A stretch of 5,259 nucleotides of DNA from Chitinophagales bacterium. GTDB taxonomy: Bacteria; Bacteroidota; Bacteroidia; Chitinophagales; UBA2359. A model generated the notes under the pieces. The model was not told where the DNA came from and ran no database searches. It was given only the letters and a program-made list of their open reading frames with translations. Each line of letters opens with the position of its first letter. Position 1 is the first letter of the stretch. The position numbers and the translations under genes were made by a program. Positions 4,822-5,259 of this stretch are shown here, piece by piece. The DNA is taken from positions 1 through 5,259 of the forward strand of contig JAHDIA010000466.1 of NCBI GenBank assembly GCA_020631035.1, given 5' to 3'.

Positions 4822-5259
4822 ATGGCTTTAGATAAAAATGGCATCGCTCAACGCATCTCTCAAGAACTCCAAGATGGCTACTATGTCAACTTGGGTATTG
4901 GCATTCCAACTCTGGTATCCAATTACATCCCAAAAGGCATCAATATTGTCTTGCATTCTGAAAATGGCTTGTTGGGTATGGGCCCTTTTCCTACTGAAGC
5001 GGAAGTAGATGCCGACCTCATCAATGCGGGGAAACAAACGGTTACCACTTTGCCTGGTAGTAGCTTTTTTGATTCAGCCACCAGCTTTGCAATGATTCGT
5101 GGGGGGCATGTAGATTTGACAGTACTGGGTGCAATGGAAATTTCACAAAATGGCGACATTGCCAATTGGAAAATTCCTGGCAAAATGGTCAAAGGCATGG
5201 GTGGTGCAATGGATTTGGTCGCTGGTACCGAAAACATCATTGTCGCAATGATGCATACC
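4822..5259 (+). CDS. scoB: Succinyl-CoA:3-ketoacid CoA-transferase subunit B (3' end beyond the window)
   Basis: The frame opens at ATG 4822 and is still open at the right edge (146 codons of a usual ~215-220). The protein is the beta subunit of 3-oxoacid CoA-transferase, which moves CoA from succinyl-CoA to acetoacetate in ketone-body and acetoacetate catabolism, in the cytoplasm. The family signature is clear: NLGIGIPTLVSNYIP (23-37), then the catalytic-glutamate block SENGLLGMGP (46-55) with E47 as the nucleophile, and later PGSSFFDSATSFAMIRGGHVD (78-98), GDIANWKIPGKMVKGMGGAMD (111-131) and the start of a conserved IIVAMMHT. A short A-rich leader precedes it, with a Bacteroidota promoter at 4755-4782. 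In most bacteria the A subunit is adjacent. It is not upstream here, because the neighbouring gene is unrelated and divergent. It may lie downstream or elsewhere. Confidence 0.93.
   Translation, partial: MALDKNGIAQRISQELQDGYYVNLGIGIPTLVSNYIPKGINIVLHSENGLLGMGPFPTEAEVDADLINAGKQTVTTLPGSSFFDSATSFAMIRGGHVDLTVLGAMEISQNGDIANWKIPGKMVKGMGGAMDLVAGTENIIVAMMHT

Noticed and set aside
4796..4822. Promoter for the small secreted protein (minus strand, CAAAATAA with CAA further on)
   Set aside because: The -7 box has a mismatch at a key position and the spacing is 16 bp, below the usual range. It is too weak to call.
4923..5240. Minus-strand 105-residue open frame
   Set aside because: It is the antisense shadow of scoB, whose catalytic and glycine-rich motifs are unmistakable on the plus strand.

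Overview
The window looks like a chromosomal segment from the phylum Bacteroidota, possibly near the Saprospiria (the class is a guess). The evidence is a secreted protein with a C-terminal tail resembling the type IX secretion (T9SS) sorting domain, intergenic matches to the Bacteroidota promoter boxes (TTG about 17-23 bp before TAnnTTTG), AT-rich DNA, and weak or absent Shine-Dalgarno sites.

Layout, left to right. The left edge carries only the first 12 codons of a minus-strand aspartyl-tRNA synthetase (aspS), followed by its likely promoter and a strong bidirectional hairpin terminator at 186-222. Next is a minus-strand gene (277-1488) for a secreted, mostly helical protein with an LTxxQ (Spy/CpxP-like) segment and a T9SS-type tail. 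A promoter match at 1506-1536 favours a start inside the longest open frame. A 190-bp gap with a palindrome and a short tandem repeat separates it from a plus-strand pair joined by a TAATG overlap: an exosortase/archaeosortase-family transpeptidase (1776-2384) and a four-helix membrane protein (2384-3082) that is probably its dedicated partner.

The stretch 3083-3474 has no intact gene but is rich in structure. It holds a GGGCGAAT hairpin repeat, a short orphan coding tail (3291-3328), and most of a 161-bp foldback element (3329-3489) flanked by TA dinucleotides. The element has inserted into the 3' end of a minus-strand gene. Removing it together with one TA copy restores the frame exactly and rejoins the C-terminus RWLDPKHNLYP, giving a 144-residue protein. 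As it stands the gene reads into the element's terminal repeat and stops after four foreign residues. This damaged gene is the second gene of a two-gene operon whose first gene encodes a Panacea (DUF4065, SocA-like) protein, the domain of a promiscuous class of antitoxins. The natural reading is a toxin-antitoxin-like pair whose effector candidate has been clipped by a miniature transposon.

The right end has a small secreted protein of unknown function (minus strand, 4410-4742). Divergent from it is the first 146 codons of scoB, the B subunit of succinyl-CoA:3-ketoacid CoA-transferase, preceded by a good Bacteroidota promoter match.

The window mixes housekeeping genes (aspS, scoB) with an envelope protein-sorting pair and a small accessory operon hit by a mobile element. 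The best-supported new observation is the exact, frame-restoring miniature-element insertion.
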